Shown here: piece after piece, positions 34,810 to 44,665 of the stretch
Position numbering within the stretch: the stretch's first letter is position 1
Layout of the letters: every line of letters begins with the position of its first letter
Assembly (NCBI GenBank): GCA_016212695.1
Contig: JACREX010000079.1
Span: 1-53,826 of the forward strand
Source: Bacteroidia bacterium
GTDB lineage: Bacteria > Bacteroidota > Bacteroidia > Bacteroidales > GWF2-35-48
Length of the DNA: 53,826 nt
Direction: 5' to 3'
Made by a program: the position numbers and the translations under genes
Notes under the pieces: generated by a model
Database searches by the model: none
Told to the model about the DNA's origin: nothing
What the model saw: the letters and a program-made list of their open reading frames with translations, nothing else

Positions 34810-37680
34810 TTATTTTTTCACCATCCCGATAAATACTTTTATACTTTGAATTTCGTATCTCAACTGGGTGTTATCATTTTTCAACAACGTGTTATCGGAT
34901 TTTAATAATGAATTTTCTTTTTGAAGTGTATCCATTTGCTTTTGCTGTTCTTTTATTGCTTCAACTAAAATTGGGGTAAGGCGAGGATAATCAACGGATT
35001 TATAACCGGAATTATCGGTAATTACTACTTCAGGATAAACTTTTTCAATGTCCTGCGCAATGAATCCTATTTGTTTTTCATTTGAAAAACCATTATCAGG
35101 AAATTCTTCTGTTTTCCAATAATAGTTTACTCCTTGCAATTGTAATATATATGACAATGAATTTTCAAGATGAGTGATATTCTTTTTATATCGTTTATCA
35201 GAGCAAGCGCCTATAATTCCGGTATAGCAGATATTACCATTTACTGTAAGTTTTTGGGTTGGTGGTGTTATTGTACCAATTCCTACATTTCCGTTTTTGA
35301 GAACAACTAAAGCATTATGACGGTTAACTATAAAACCATCACCTATAGGCGCGATGTTTCCACTATTGCCATTACCTATGATAAAAATCGGATCAGTATC
35401 AACCCAAGTAGTTGCATCACCAAACGAGATATTTTGCTGACCAACAACAAAGCAGCCATAAGAAGTCGAAGATATATTATGACCTATTGCGGTAGAATAA
35501 TTACCAGATGCGAAACAACTGTAACCAATTGCATTTGCACCAATACCTGTGGCATTGCAGGAATAACCCATTGCAATAGAATTGGAATTTGCTGCATAAT
35601 TACTGATTCCTACAGAAACAGCGCCATCTGCAGTAGATTGTGAACCCTGGCCAAATGCTAAAGAAGAATTTCCGCTAGCCAGGGTAGTAGTAGTAGCAGA
35701 TATAAGCGTGCCTGTAGTGTCGGTAAAAACCACACCATTCCCTAAAGAGCCAAACGCAAAACATCCAGGCCCTTGAGCAGATGCACCAGTACCAAAGGCA
35801 TAGCTTGCTGTTCCCTGAGCTGTTGCCCCGGCCCCGAAAGCATATGCATATTGTTGCGTTGCCTGCGCCTGGCTCCCGAGAGCATAACTTTCATCTCCGG
35901 TTGCCTTTGAATTTTTACCAAAAGCATAGCAGTTTGAAGCCGATGGACTGCCTGCTGTAACACTATCGCCAAATGCAAATGAATTATCACTGTTGGCATG
36001 GGCATATATTCCGATAGCAGTGGAATAATTTCCCAGCGCAGTAGCCTGGTAACCCAATGCCTGCGAGCAGTTGCCTTTTGCTTTTGAATTATACCCGGTA
36101 GCCATTGAATTTGTGCCAATACTATCTGGACTCTCTACCAAAACACGGCCTGTAAGAAATGCTTCTTTTTTGGGATACCACAGAATCCGCGCTCCGCTTA
36201 CCGTATCAAGTGAACCTGCAGAAGAAATTTTAAAATAATTGTCTGCATCAAGGCTTTTGGAAGAACCCCGGCCGCTCACTGCAAAGCAGCCCTTGTTCTG
36301 TGATTTATTGCTGCTCGAATCTTTTACATACACATGCGCGCCATCAGGCCATACAACAAATACGGTTTTGCCGTTTTTGTCCTGAACTTCAAACAAGGGT
36401 ACTGTGTCTGATGAAAGAGAGTCGCCTTTTATTATAAAGCGCCCTAATGGATTTGAGTTGCCTAACCCGATATAATTTCCATTCTGGTATAACAGGGAAT
36501 TTCCTAATGAATTTGGTGTAATAAATTTTGGTATATAATTGGCATTACCATTTGAAGAGCCGATTGCAGGCGATTGCCATGAGCAAACCCCATTGGTATC
36601 GGAGGTAAGAATTTTACCTGCGCTTTCGCTGTCGTCGGTGATTCGTAAGGTACCATTCAGATGCAATGAAGTAGTCGGGTTTGATGTTCCTATTCCAAGT
36701 CGTGAATTGGCATTATCCCAGAACAAATTAGTATTGCCTCCGAATATTCCATTATTGTTGAATTGTATATTTCCATTTGATCCGCCTGCCATATAATCTG
36801 AATGCGTGTGATCGCCTTCTGCTATCATACCGGCGCTTGTTCCAAACACAGCGTCGAAAACGCTGCCTGTCAGCGATAATCCTGCTCCTGCAGAATAGGT
36901 TGTGTTATTATCTGTGCTAAAAATGGTGAAATCCGGATAAGTACCCGTAACCGTTGTGGCACCTGTGCCGTTTAAAGTAACCACTTTATCAGGAGCAGTA
37001 TTATATAATGTATCATTTGAAATATCTATTCCGTTTCCTGCATGGTAAATTGTATTATTATCGATTGAATTAATCGTGAAATCCGGATATGTACCCGTTA
37101 CTGTTGTTGCGCCCATTCCGGTTAAAGTAATGGTTTGATCGGGGTTTGTGTTAAAAATGGTAAAATCAGGATACGGGCCCGTGATGGATATTCCGCTGCC
37201 ATTAGTTAATGTTACCAACTGGTTTGGCGATGTGTTTTTTATCGTATCGTTCAAAATGCTTATTCCATTTCCCGCTTTGTAATTGCCGGGCGAATACAGC
37301 GCATATGGAACAGAAAGCAACTGGTTTGTGCCCATTACCGTGTAATTATTCCCAGCGTTAATATCTAATTCAACTTTGATGTAATAGGTATTGTTTCCCC
37401 AGTCTATCGTAGAAAAATTACCGGACGGATTTGTTCCATTACCGATTTCGAGGTTTACCAAACCAAACGGGTTGGTGGTTGCAGAATGCTCTTCTGAATA
37501 AACAGATAAGCCTGTGGAACTGCCCTGCAGAATGTTTATCCTGAAACTCACATTCTGGTTTGGAATAACAGTACCGCTACTGTTACGCACTACAGCCTGG
37601 TAACTGAAGGCATTGGGCGATTGTGCAAATATTGTAGCACTAATCAGCATACTGATAAAAATAACTAAACACTTTTTCAT
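34810..37680 (-). CDS. Fibre protein with YadA-head repeats and S74 chaperone tail
   Basis: This 956-residue protein has a signal peptide (1-20, ending TIFAQ), the same fibre N-domain as its neighbour (SYQAVVRNSSGTVIPNQNVS), and three ITGPYPDFTI/VTGTYPDFTI units. A block of ~14-residue head repeats follows (SYALGSQAQATQQ, AYAFGAGATAQG). The tail is a peptidase S74 / intramolecular chaperone domain: SDKRYK (827-832) has Ser827 and Lys832 at the spacing of the self-cleaving Ser-Lys pair, and QIGFIAQDIEKVYPE is the family core. A coiled coil with leucine heptads closes the protein (KEQQKQMDTLQKENSLL). S74 domains help phage tailspikes and other trimeric fibres assemble and then cut themselves off. 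It is 26 bp downstream of the next fibre gene, so the two are likely co-transcribed. Confidence 0.85.
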   Translation of the reverse strand: MKKCLVIFISMLISATIFAQSPNAFSYQAVVRNSSGTVIPNQNVSFRINILQGSSTGLSVYSEEHSATTNPFGLVNLEIGNGTNPSGNFSTIDWGNNTYYIKVELDINAGNNYTVMGTNQLLSVPYALYSPGNYKAGNGISILNDTIKNTSPNQLVTLTNGSGISITGPYPDFTIFNTNPDQTITLTGMGATTVTGTYPDFTINSIDNNTIYHAGNGIDISNDTLYNTAPDKVVTLNGTGATTVTGTYPDFTIFSTDNNTTYSAGAGLSLTGSVFDAVFGTSAGMIAEGDHTHSDYMAGGSNGNIQFNNNGIFGGNTNLFWDNANSRLGIGTSNPTTSLHLNGTLRITDDSESAGKILTSDTNGVCSWQSPAIGSSNGNANYIPKFITPNSLGNSLLYQNGNYIGLGNSNPLGRFIIKGDSLSSDTVPLFEVQDKNGKTVFVVWPDGAHVYVKDSSSNKSQNKGCFAVSGRGSSKSLDADNYFKISSAGSLDTVSGARILWYPKKEAFLTGRVLVESPDSIGTNSMATGYNSKAKGNCSQALGYQATALGNYSTAIGIYAHANSDNSFAFGDSVTAGSPSASNCYAFGKNSKATGDESYALGSQAQATQQYAYAFGAGATAQGTASYAFGTGASAQGPGCFAFGSLGNGVVFTDTTGTLISATTTTLASGNSSLAFGQGSQSTADGAVSVGISNYAANSNSIAMGYSCNATGIGANAIGYSCFASGNYSTAIGHNISSTSYGCFVVGQQNISFGDATTWVDTDPIFIIGNGNSGNIAPIGDGFIVNRHNALVVLKNGNVGIGTITPPTQKLTVNGNICYTGIIGACSDKRYKKNITHLENSLSYILQLQGVNYYWKTEEFPDNGFSNEKQIGFIAQDIEKVYPEVVITDNSGYKSVDYPRLTPILVEAIKEQQKQMDTLQKENSLLKSDNTLLKNDNTQLRYEIQSIKVFIGMVKK

Positions 37681-37706
37681 AATTCTAAATTTATTTGTTA
37701 ATATAT

Positions 37707-40700
37707 TTATTTGTTCGATGATGTTCCGATTAATAATTTAATATTTGCAATCTCTGCTTTTAATTTGTCAATTTCCTGAATTTTTAATTTTAATTGAATA
37801 TTTTCATTCTCAAGATCAGTAATTTTATTTTTAAATTTTTTGTTTTCTTTTATCAACTCCTGAATTGCAGCCAATCCCACTCCTGCAATATCGGCAGCAG
37901 ATAAATACTTTGCAACATCCTTGTTGTTGATATCTCCTGTGGCAAATGCTTCATAGAAATCTTCGGCAAAAGGCCAAATATGATATTCATTAGTTTCTTT
38001 ATAATACCAACCGTACAAATCCATATTTTCTATTTTTAAGAGGATATCCTGTTTGTCAAGTTCTTTAAATCGGTCTTTAAATTCTTTTGAAGAACCATTT
38101 GTCCAGGCGCCGCCGGCAGATAAATAAGCTCCATTTCCATTACCCGGTAAATTTCCAACATGGATAGGGTAAGAAACATTGGCTCTGTTAAATCCTGTAA
38201 AACCATTTTTTAAAACTGTCATTGCATTAGAACGGGATAAGGAGTTCAAACCGTTACCAACCACAAATAAAGGATCTGTGTTTACCCAATTTATAGTATC
38301 TCCTGAAAATATATTGTATTGACCAATAACAAAAGATCTGCAGGATTGCGCCATTACAGAAGTTCCTATGGCAATAGAAAAATCGCCGGCAGCGTACGTA
38401 TTATTAAAGACACCCGCAGCTCCGTCATGTATGGTATTCCCGATAGCAATGGAATTAGCGCCATGAGCAATGGCTCCGTGTCCAATAGCGATTGAAGCCG
38501 GGCCGCTAGCCTGTGTTGCCGAACCTAAATAACTATTAGTTTTAGTCACGGATGAAACAAAAATAGGATTGCCAATGGCAATGGAATTATCGCCTAAGGC
38601 AATACCCCCGTTTGCAGCAAATGAATGATTGCCCGAAGCCTGACTGAAATCGCCTGCAGCCATAGAATATTGCCCGGATGCAATATTATTGGTTCCTAAA
38701 CAAAAAGCGCCTGTTTGCATGGATTGAGAACCCTGGCCTATGGCAAAAGCATATTTTCCTAATGCTGCAGTGAAGGTAGTATTTGCGATTCCGGCTGCCG
38801 TGTCAATACCTGCCGAACCGAATGCAAAACTTCCTTCTCCTTGTGCAATAGCCCCTGCTCCAAGGGCAAAACTTGCATCGCCCTGAGCTGTAGCATTAGC
38901 TCCAAAAGCATATGAAGCTATTCCGAGAGCCTGTGGAGAATTACCAAATGCAAATGAATTCTCATTGTTTGCAACAGCATTTCTACCAATGGCCGTTGAA
39001 TAATTTCCCCGCGCTATGGTCTGGAAACCCAGAGCCTGCGACCAGTTGCCTTTTGCTTTGGATTTAAATCCTGTTGCCATTGAGTTTGCTCCTACGCTAT
39101 CAGGATGCTCTATTAACACGTTTCCTGTATAGAACGCTTCTTTTTTCGGGTACCAGAGAATGCGTGCGCCTCTTACCGTATCGGGCGAATTTGACGGCGA
39201 TATTTTGAAATAATTATTCACCCCGGCGCTTTTTGACGAACTTTTTCCGCTTACGGCAAAACTGCCACGGCTCTGCGATTTGGCGCTGCTTGTGTCTTCT
39301 ACATACACGTGAACTCCGGTTGGCCACACTACAAAAACGGTAATCCCGTCCTTATCCTTCACTTCAAATAAAGGCACTGTATCTGACGAAACAGAGTCGC
39401 CTTTTATTATAAAGCGTCCTAATGGATTCGAACTGCCTAATCCGATATAATTTCCATTCTGGTACAACAGGGAATTTCCTAAAGAATTTGAAGAAATAAA
39501 TTTGGGGATATAATTGGCATTACCGGTTGAAGAGCCGATTGCAGGGTTTACCCATATGGCATTACCCAAAGCATCGGATGTTAAAACTTTATCTGCCCCT
39601 TCGCTGTCGTCTGTGATTCGTAATGTGCCATTCAGATGTAATGCAGTAGTCGGGTTTGATATTCCTATTCCTAAGCGTGAATTGGCATTATCCCAATACA
39701 AATTCGTATTGCCTCCTAATATTCCATTATTATTGAATTGCACATTTCCGTTTATTCCGCCTGCAGTGTAATCTGAATGTGTATGATTACCTTCTGCTAT
39801 TATACCGGCGCTTGTTCCAAACACAGCGTTGAAAACGCTGCCTGTAAGCGATAATCCTGCTCCTGCAGAATACGTTGTGTTATTATCTGTGGAATTAATA
39901 GCGAAATTCGGATACGTACCTGTGACCGTTGTTGCGCCTGTGCCTGACAATGTTATTGTTTGATCGGGATTGGTATTGGTGATGGTAAAGTTTGGATATG
40001 TTCCCGTTACGGAAACTCCATTCCCATTGGTTAAAACCACCGTTTGGTCCGGTGCGGTATTGATAATCTGGTTAGACCCGTTAATGTTGATACCTGTGCC
40101 GGCAGAATAGGCGGTGTTGTTATCTGTTGAATTAATAGTGAAATTCGGATAAGTACCCGTAACCGTTGTTGCGCCTGTACCTGACAAAGTAATGCTCTGA
40201 TCGGGCGTTGTATTTGTGATCGTTCCTCCCGAAATATTAATTCCCGTTCCTGCATTATAGGTTGTGTTACTATCTGTAGAATGAATAGTGAAATTCGGAT
40301 AAGTACCAGTAACCGTTGTTGCGCCAATACCGTTTAAAGTAATCGTCTGATCAGGATTTGTATTGGTAATGGTAAAATCAGGATATGTTCCCGTGATGGA
40401 TATTCCGCTGCCATCAGTTAAAGTAACAAGTTGGTTTGGCGAAGTGTTTTTAATCGTGTCATTCGAAATGCTTATCCCGTTTCCCGCTTTGTAATTGCCC
40501 GGCGAATACAGCGCATACGGCACGGAAAGCAACTGGTTTGTGCCCATTACCGTGTAATTATTCCCAGCGTTAATATCTAATTCAACTTTGATGTAATAGG
40601 TATTGTTTCCCCAGTCTATCGTAGAAAAATTACCGGACGAATTTGTTCCATTACCGATTTCGAGGTTCACCAAACCAAACGGGTTGGTGGTTGCAGAATG

Positions 40701-40904
40701 CTCTTCTGAATATACAGGAGAGCCTGTAGAACTTCCCTGCAGAATGTTTATCCTGAAACTCACATTCTGGTTTGGAATAACTGTACCGCTACTGTTACGC
40801 ACTACAGCCTGGTAGCTGAAGGCATTGGGTGATTGCGCAAAAATATTTTCATTACAGATTGCACAAATAATACAAAAGACGAGGGATAATAAAATTGTTT
40901 TCAT
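37707..40904 (-). CDS. Fibre protein, paralogue with five YPNF repeats and S74-like tail
   Basis: This 1065-residue protein has a signal peptide (1-24, ending NIFAQ) and an N-domain almost identical to that of the downstream fibre gene, also at DNA level. It has five TGTYPNFTI units in a ~50-residue period (PDQTITLSGTGATTVTGTYP). Head repeats (SFAFGNSPQALGIAS, SYAFGANATAQG, SFALGAGAIAQG) follow. The tail is a variant S74 domain: SSKEFK with Ser938 and Lys943 keeps the Ser-Lys spacing, then HIWPFAEDFYEAF and GVGLAAIQELIKEN, then a coiled coil. It is likely a trimeric surface fibre. It is probably the first gene of a two-gene unit; upstream is a 305-bp gap and the divergent rpsO. Confidence 0.85.
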   Translation of the reverse strand: MKTILLSLVFCIICAICNENIFAQSPNAFSYQAVVRNSSGTVIPNQNVSFRINILQGSSTGSPVYSEEHSATTNPFGLVNLEIGNGTNSSGNFSTIDWGNNTYYIKVELDINAGNNYTVMGTNQLLSVPYALYSPGNYKAGNGISISNDTIKNTSPNQLVTLTDGSGISITGTYPDFTITNTNPDQTITLNGIGATTVTGTYPNFTIHSTDSNTTYNAGTGINISGGTITNTTPDQSITLSGTGATTVTGTYPNFTINSTDNNTAYSAGTGININGSNQIINTAPDQTVVLTNGNGVSVTGTYPNFTITNTNPDQTITLSGTGATTVTGTYPNFAINSTDNNTTYSAGAGLSLTGSVFNAVFGTSAGIIAEGNHTHSDYTAGGINGNVQFNNNGILGGNTNLYWDNANSRLGIGISNPTTALHLNGTLRITDDSEGADKVLTSDALGNAIWVNPAIGSSTGNANYIPKFISSNSLGNSLLYQNGNYIGLGSSNPLGRFIIKGDSVSSDTVPLFEVKDKDGITVFVVWPTGVHVYVEDTSSAKSQSRGSFAVSGKSSSKSAGVNNYFKISPSNSPDTVRGARILWYPKKEAFYTGNVLIEHPDSVGANSMATGFKSKAKGNWSQALGFQTIARGNYSTAIGRNAVANNENSFAFGNSPQALGIASYAFGANATAQGDASFALGAGAIAQGEGSFAFGSAGIDTAAGIANTTFTAALGKYAFAIGQGSQSMQTGAFCLGTNNIASGQYSMAAGDFSQASGNHSFAANGGIALGDNSIAIGNPIFVSSVTKTNSYLGSATQASGPASIAIGHGAIAHGANSIAIGNTIHDGAAGVFNNTYAAGDFSIAIGTSVMAQSCRSFVIGQYNIFSGDTINWVNTDPLFVVGNGLNSLSRSNAMTVLKNGFTGFNRANVSYPIHVGNLPGNGNGAYLSAGGAWTNGSSKEFKDRFKELDKQDILLKIENMDLYGWYYKETNEYHIWPFAEDFYEAFATGDINNKDVAKYLSAADIAGVGLAAIQELIKENKKFKNKITDLENENIQLKLKIQEIDKLKAEIANIKLLIGTSSNK
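39880..40420. repeat. Tandem coding repeats of about 150 bp
   Basis: Inside the fibre gene, near-identical segments around 39890-39985, 40115-40210 and 40260-40360 encode the TVTGTYPNFTI units. Similar segments recur in the downstream paralogue at about 36900-36990 and 37065-37150. They are long enough to recombine. Confidence 0.7.
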
Positions 40905-41209
40905 AATTTTTTTAAATTAAGGATATTTCATTGTAAAGATAGTGGAATTTTATCAAACAAAAAAATCAAAAGAATTTCTTTTATGAATTTCAAAAAAATA
41001 CAGTATTTTAAAGGGTTACAGATATACATTATGTCAAACTCGAAAATTACAATATGTATTATGTTAAGAAACGGTATAAAGAGTAAAAATCCGAACTTTT
41101 CTAATAAAGATAAAACCCGATTCGTAAAATTATTCCTGATAATATTGCCAATTCGAAAATATTATCTAAATTTGCACCTCATTTTAAAATTAATGTAATT
41201 GTTGTAAGT
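40905..41209. other. Intergenic region between divergent genes
   Basis: AT-rich 305 bp between the fibre gene and rpsO. It holds the rpsO promoter (41144-41174) and on the minus strand a TATCTTTA box near 40935-40942 that may serve the fibre genes. An open frame at 40983-41198 lacks any protein-like feature and is not called. Confidence 0.55.
41144..41174 (+). promoter_or_regulatory. Promoter of rpsO-pnp
   Basis: ATTG (41144-41147), a 19-bp spacer and TAAATTTG (41167-41174) fit TTTG-N19-TAnnTTTG with one mismatch. The rpsO ATG is 35 bp downstream. Confidence 0.75.
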
Positions 41210-41482
41210 ATGAATTATTTGGATTCTGAAAAGAAAAAAGAAATTTTTGAAAAATACGGGAAGTCTAATAAGAACACCGGTTCTTCAGAGGGCCAGATCG
41301 CTCTATTTTCCTACCGTATTGACCATCTCACCGAACACCTGAAGGTCAACAAAAAAGATTTCAGCACACAGCGTGCTCTGATCAAACTCGTAGGCAAACG
41401 AAGAAAATTGCTCACGTATCTGAAAGATAGCGATATCACCAGGTACAGGGCTATCGTAAAAGACCTTGACCTGCGTAAGTAG
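41210..41482 (+). CDS. rpsO: 30S ribosomal protein S15
   Basis: This 90-residue S15 has the characteristic TGSSEGQIALFSYRIDHLTEHL, HxxD-type helix, and C-terminal KLVGKRRKLLTYLKDSD with YRAIVKDLDLRK. S15 binds 16S rRNA early in 30S assembly. It is followed by a terminator hairpin and then pnp, the widely conserved rpsO-pnp order. Confidence 0.97.
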   Translation: MNYLDSEKKKEIFEKYGKSNKNTGSSEGQIALFSYRIDHLTEHLKVNKKDFSTQRALIKLVGKRRKLLTYLKDSDITRYRAIVKDLDLRK

Positions 41483-41490
41483 CGAAACGA

Positions 41491-41516
41491 AAAAGGCAAT
41501 GTTGCAGTTGCCTTTT
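41491..41516 (+). terminator. Terminator or attenuator between rpsO and pnp
   Basis: The 9-bp stem AAAAGGCAA/TTGCCTTTT is followed by TTTAT, 8 bp past the rpsO stop. In other bacteria this space holds an RNase III hairpin; here it looks like a simple partial terminator. Confidence 0.75.
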
Positions 41517-41548
41517 TTATTTATATAAAGAATTAAAAAAGATGATGT

Positions 41549-43690
41549 ATGTTTAAAGTAGTAGAAAAAAAAATTGAATTAAGCGATGGCAGAATTATTA
41601 CTATTGAAACCGGGAAATTGGCCAAGCAGGCTGATGGAGCCGTTGTTGTAAAAATGGGTAAGACGATGCTCTTAGCCACTGTGGTTGCCGCAAAAGAAGC
41701 CAAAGAAGATGTGGATTTCATGCCCTTATCTGTGGAATATAAAGAAAAATTTGCTTCTACAGGCCGGTTCCCGGGCGGTTTCATGAAACGCGAATCCAGG
41801 CCTTCAGAATATGAAATACTGATATCGCGCTTGGTTGACAGGGCTCTTCGCCCCTTATTCCCGGATGATTTCCATGCAGAGGTTTTTGTTACGATCAACC
41901 TGATCTCTGCCGACAAAGATATTATGCCAGATGCACTGGCAGGTCTTGCAGCATCAGCAGCTCTTGCTGTTTCTGATATTCCCTTCCATGGCCCTATTTC
42001 AGAAGTAAGAGTAGCCCGGATTGGTGGCCAGATGAAAATCAATCCAACCTTTACTGAGATGGAAAATGCCGACATTGATATCATGGTTGGAGCAACCTAT
42101 GACAATATCCTGATGGTTGAAGGCGAGATGAGCGAGGTATTAGAAACCGAAATGCTTGAAGCCATAAAATTTGCCCATGAAACGATTAAACCACAATGTA
42201 AAATTCAAATGGAGTTGATGGAGCAATTAGGCAAAACCAAAAAAAGAGAATACAGCCATGAAACCAATGATGAAGAATTAAGAAAAACTCTTCATGAATT
42301 TGCATACGACCGGGTTTATAAAACCGCCATGCTGGGTAACCCCGATAAGCACGAACGGGTTGAAGCATTCGAAGCGATAAAAGAAGAATTCCTCACGCGC
42401 TTTACGGAAGAAGAATTAGAAGAAAAAGAATTTCTTGTGAAACGTTATTTCCATGTCATAGAAAAAGAAGCTGTAAGAAACGCCCTGCTCAATGAAGGGA
42501 AAAGGTTAGACGGCAGGAAAACAACAGACATCCGCCCCATTACATGCGAAGTGGATTATTTACCGGCAACCCATGGTTCAGCTTTATTTACAAGAGGAGA
42601 AACACAATCGCTGACCACAGTTACGCTGGGTACCAAGCTTGACGAAAAAATCATAGATGAGCCATTAATACAGGGAACTGATAAATTTACCCTGCATTAT
42701 AACTTCCCTCCTTTTTCAACCGGAGAAGCAAGGCCGGCACGTTTTCTGAGCAGAAGAGAAGTTGGCCACGGCAACCTGGCACACCGCGCATTGAAACGCA
42801 TGGTTCCAGGAGATCCTGAAAATCCTTATGCGGTAAGGATAGTATCCGATATTTTGGAATCCAACGGATCTTCATCCATGGCAACAGTATGCGCAGGAAC
42901 GCTTGCCCTGATGGATGCCGGGATAAAAATTCACAGGCCGGTTTCAGGCATTGCAATGGGACTTATAACAGATAAGACCGGAAGATACGCTATACTTTCA
43001 GATATTCTGGGCGATGAAGACCACCTCGGCGATATGGATTTCAAAGTTACAGGTACAACCAAAGGGATTACTGCCACACAAATGGATATCAAGGTTGACG
43101 GGCTTTCATATGAAGTCCTGTCTAAAGCTCTAAACCAGGCTAAAGAAGGCAGGCTGCACATCCTGGACAAGATGCTGGAAACCCTTAAAGAACCCCGCGC
43201 CGACTATAAACCGCATGCTCCGAGAATTGAAAAGATCATTATTTCCAAGGAATTTATCGGCGCTGTGATTGGCCCGGGAGGAAAGATTATTCAGGATATA
43301 CAGACAAAAACCGGCACTACCATTACCATTGAAGAAATAGGCGATACAGGCGTTGTTGAAGTATTTGCAGAAAACAGGGATTCCATTGTTGCCGCTATCA
43401 AAAGAATCAAAGGCATTGTTGCTATTCCTGAAATCGGTGAAGTATATAAAGGTATTGTAAAATCCATTCAGCCATACGGAGCTTTTGTAGAATTTCTTCC
43501 AAATAAAGACGGTTTGCTGCATATCTCGGAAATTGAATGGCGCCGCCTGAAAACGGTTGAAGAAGTCTTAAAAGAAGGCGATGAAATTGATGTAAAACTT
43601 ATTGATGTGGATAAGAAGACCGGCAAGTATAAACTTTCCAGAAAAGCGATACTACCAAAACCGGATAATTTCAAAGAGAATCGTGAATAA
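41549..43690 (+). CDS. pnp: Polyribonucleotide nucleotidyltransferase
   Basis: PNPase degrades RNA 3' to 5' with phosphate and is part of the RNA degradosome. The 713-residue protein has two RNase PH domains ([21 protein letters not shown] in the first; [23 protein letters not shown] and [19 protein letters not shown] in the second). A KH domain ([17 protein letters not shown], GxxG loop) and a C-terminal S1 domain ([20 protein letters not shown] to KLSRKAI) follow. Length and domain order are standard. A strong hairpin lies just after the stop. Confidence 0.97.
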   Translation: MFKVVEKKIELSDGRIITIETGKLAKQADGAVVVKMGKTMLLATVVAAKEAKEDVDFMPLSVEYKEKFASTGRFPGGFMKRESRPSEYEILISRLVDRALRPLFPDDFHAEVFVTINLISADKDIMPDALAGLAASAALAVSDIPFHGPISEVRVARIGGQMKINPTFTEMENADIDIMVGATYDNILMVEGEMSEVLETEMLEAIKFAHETIKPQCKIQMELMEQLGKTKKREYSHETNDEELRKTLHEFAYDRVYKTAMLGNPDKHERVEAFEAIKEEFLTRFTEEELEEKEFLVKRYFHVIEKEAVRNALLNEGKRLDGRKTTDIRPITCEVDYLPATHGSALFTRGETQSLTTVTLGTKLDEKIIDEPLIQGTDKFTLHYNFPPFSTGEARPARFLSRREVGHGNLAHRALKRMVPGDPENPYAVRIVSDILESNGSSSMATVCAGTLALMDAGIKIHRPVSGIAMGLITDKTGRYAILSDILGDEDHLGDMDFKVTGTTKGITATQMDIKVDGLSYEVLSKALNQAKEGRLHILDKMLETLKEPRADYKPHAPRIEKIIISKEFIGAVIGPGGKIIQDIQTKTGTTITIEEIGDTGVVEVFAENRDSIVAAIKRIKGIVAIPEIGEVYKGIVKSIQPYGAFVEFLPNKDGLLHISEIEWRRLKTVEEVLKEGDEIDVKLIDVDKKTGKYKLSRKAILPKPDNFKENRE

Positions 43691-43698
43691 AATAAAAG

Positions 43699-43715
43699 AG
43701 CCGGTTTTTCCGGCT
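43699..43715. terminator. Shared terminator between pnp and cysK
   Basis: AGCCGG/CCGGCT with a T5 loop, followed by T7 on the plus strand and preceded by an A-rich run, lies between convergent genes and could end both transcripts. Confidence 0.8.
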
Positions 43716-43724
43716 TTTTTTATT

Positions 43725-44648
43725 TTAAAATTTATACAACTCCGTAGTTAAATATCGTTCACCGGTATCCGGAAAAATGACCACGATCAGTTTCCCTTTG
43801 TTCTCTGCCCTTTCAGCAATCTGTATCGAAGCCCATGCAGCAGCGCCTGACGAGATACCGCATAAGATACCTTCGCATCTTATAATATTTTGCGCTGTGC
43901 TGATGGCATCCTCGTTTGAAACTTGGATAATTTCATCAATGATATTCCTGTTCAAAATATCCGGGACAAAACCTGCGCCTATCCCTTGTATTTTATGCGG
44001 AGAAGGCTGGCCACCTGATAAGACAGGCGATGCAGAAGGTTCAACCGCAACAGATTTTATTCCGGGTTTGTATTTTTTTAATACTTCGGAAACACCGGTA
44101 ATCGTGCCTCCTGTTCCAACGCCGCAAACTAAGATATCAATTTTTCCATCCGTATCATTCCATATTTCTTCGGCTGTTGTTCTCCTGTGTATTTCCGGAT
44201 TGGCAAGGTTTTTAAACTGTTGAGGCATAAAAGAATTTGGCGTCATTGCTATCAATTCTTCCGCTTTGGCAATTGCGCCTTTCATGCCCTTAGCTGCTTC
44301 TGTCAGTATAATCTCAGCGCCAAAACTTTTTAATATCGCCCTTCTTTCAATACTCATGCTTTCAGGCATTGTTAAAATTAATTTATATCCTTTTACAGCA
44401 CAGGTAAAAGCAAGAGCAATCCCCGTGTTGCCACTAGTGGGTTCTATGATCGTTGTTTGTTTATTGACCAACCTCCTTTTTTCAGCATCTTCAATCATTG
44501 CCCAGCCTATCCTGTCTTTCACAGAAGAAGCAGGGTTAAAAAATTCAAGTTTTGCAGCCACTTTTGCATACGAATTTCCAGTTATTTTATTCAGGTAAAC
44601 GAGGGGTGTTTTACCGATAAGCTGCCCGATATTTTCTGCAATTTTCAT
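43725..44648 (-). CDS. cysK: Cysteine synthase (O-acetylserine sulfhydrylase)
   Basis: This 307-residue PLP enzyme makes cysteine from O-acetylserine and sulfide. The start [20 protein letters not shown], the PLP lysine Lys44 in [19 protein letters not shown] (71-80), a GTGGTITG phosphate loop and the late GISSGAA match the CysK/CysM family. The ATG at 44648 was chosen: an upstream in-frame start at 44693 would overlap the previous gene and add 15 residues outside the family. It starts 17 bp after the MoeB-rhodanese gene, suggesting a shared message for sulfur metabolism. CysK and CysM cannot be separated with certainty by eye. Confidence 0.92.
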   Translation of the reverse strand: MKIAENIGQLIGKTPLVYLNKITGNSYAKVAAKLEFFNPASSVKDRIGWAMIEDAEKRRLVNKQTTIIEPTSGNTGIALAFTCAVKGYKLILTMPESMSIERRAILKSFGAEIILTEAAKGMKGAIAKAEELIAMTPNSFMPQQFKNLANPEIHRRTTAEEIWNDTDGKIDILVCGVGTGGTITGVSEVLKKYKPGIKSVAVEPSASPVLSGGQPSPHKIQGIGAGFVPDILNRNIIDEIIQVSNEDAISTAQNIIRCEGILCGISSGAAAWASIQIAERAENKGKLIVVIFPDTGERYLTTELYKF

Positions 44649-44665
44649 ATCTGTAATTTTAAATT

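Noticed and set aside
24676-40904. One of the fibre proteins as the DGR target
   Set aside because: None ends in a GFSVRCVKD-type lectin fold and no segment resembles the TR DNA.
40983-41198. 71-codon plus-strand open frame before rpsO
   Set aside because: AT-rich, Lys/Ile/Asn biased, overlaps the rpsO promoter and matches no family.
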